A DNA stretch of 6,285 nt from Butyrivibrio sp. (lineage in GTDB: Bacteria > Bacillota_A > Clostridia > Lachnospirales > Lachnospiraceae): assembly GCF_024699075.1 (NCBI RefSeq), contig NZ_JAILQF010000408.1, forward strand, positions 1 to 6,285. The letters run 5' to 3'. Every line of letters starts with the position of its first letter. Positions within the stretch are counted from its first letter, which is position 1. Positions 6,133 through 6,285 of this stretch are shown piece by piece. Below the pieces are notes generated by a model that searched no databases, was not told the DNA's origin, and saw nothing but the letters and a program-made list of their open reading frames with translations. A program made the position numbers and the translations under genes.

Positions 6133-6285
6133 TCACATCACTACCATTCCTTTATAGGAAGCAATCCCGCCTATACTCTTGGCATTCTTGTAGCCAAGCA
6201 TTTTCATCTTGCTGACAGCCCTGCGACTTCTTGTTCCTCTAAGACAATATACATACACCGGCGCTTCACGGTCAGTGATCACCTT
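6133..6285 (-). CDS. rhodanese-domain protein, C-terminal 50 residues (5' end beyond window)
   Basis: The open frame enters at the window edge and ends at TGA (6135-6133). The 50 visible residues contain APVYVYCLRGTRSRRAV, in which YC followed by LRGTRS is the rhodanese active-site loop; the cysteine, visible residue 14, would carry the persulfide. Next come MLGYKNAKSIGGIASYKG, matching the family's closing L...GY.N...I.GGI..W.G pattern, with tyrosine at the position usually held by tryptophan. Rhodaneses move sulfane sulfur to thiol acceptors or cyanide in the cytoplasm. The active loop is intact in what can be seen. Whether this is a single-domain protein or the tail of a larger one (for example a CoA-disulfide reductase fusion) cannot be told. 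A terminator hairpin follows, so it probably ends its own transcription unit. Confidence 0.88.
   Translation of the reverse strand, partial: KVITDREAPVYVYCLRGTRSRRAVSKMKMLGYKNAKSIGGIASYKGMVVM

Overview
This window looks like chromosomal DNA from a low-to-mid GC Firmicute, most likely a Lachnospiraceae bacterium of the Butyrivibrio/Pseudobutyrivibrio type. That is an inference. It rests on the AT-rich intergenic DNA, the AGGAGG-like ribosome binding sites, the subtype of the MalY/PatB aminotransferase, and a large membrane-anchored protein of a kind I associate with this family. No rRNA, tRNA, CRISPR array, phage gene or transposase is visible.

All six genes I can support lie on the minus strand, so transcription runs from high to low coordinates. 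In that order they are: the C-terminal end of a rhodanese-domain protein (6285-6133) followed by a terminator hairpin; a 568-residue protein of unknown function with three predicted membrane segments and a large outside domain (5854-4148); 43 bases later a MATE-family exporter (4104-2734), probably in the same operon; a VanZ-family membrane protein (2550-1981) with its own promoter; a PatB/MalY-type PLP enzyme (1594-383); and the N-terminal 95 residues of an IspD/TarI-type cytidylyltransferase (285-1), cut by the window edge. The genes do not form one obvious pathway. Several concern the envelope (MATE, VanZ, the anchored unknown protein, and possibly the cytidylyltransferase), while PatB and rhodanese both touch sulfur chemistry.

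The unusual content lies between the genes. The 374-base gap between VanZ and PatB is mostly filled by a 300-base imperfect palindrome (1627-1926): two arms of 134 and 144 bases, ending in perfect 14-base inverted termini and closing on a GC-rich 8-bp clamp with a 22-base loop. It resembles a MITE or a long structured RNA element. The gap upstream of the unknown protein holds a perfect 24-bp palindrome (5995-6018), an 8-bp dyad around the likely -10 box, and recurring TTTGAC half-sites. The likely VanZ promoter has a short dyad between its -35 and -10 positions. No complete new defence or biosynthetic system is visible. The best candidates for something undescribed are the 300-base hairpin element and the uncharacterised 568-residue protein coupled to a MATE exporter.
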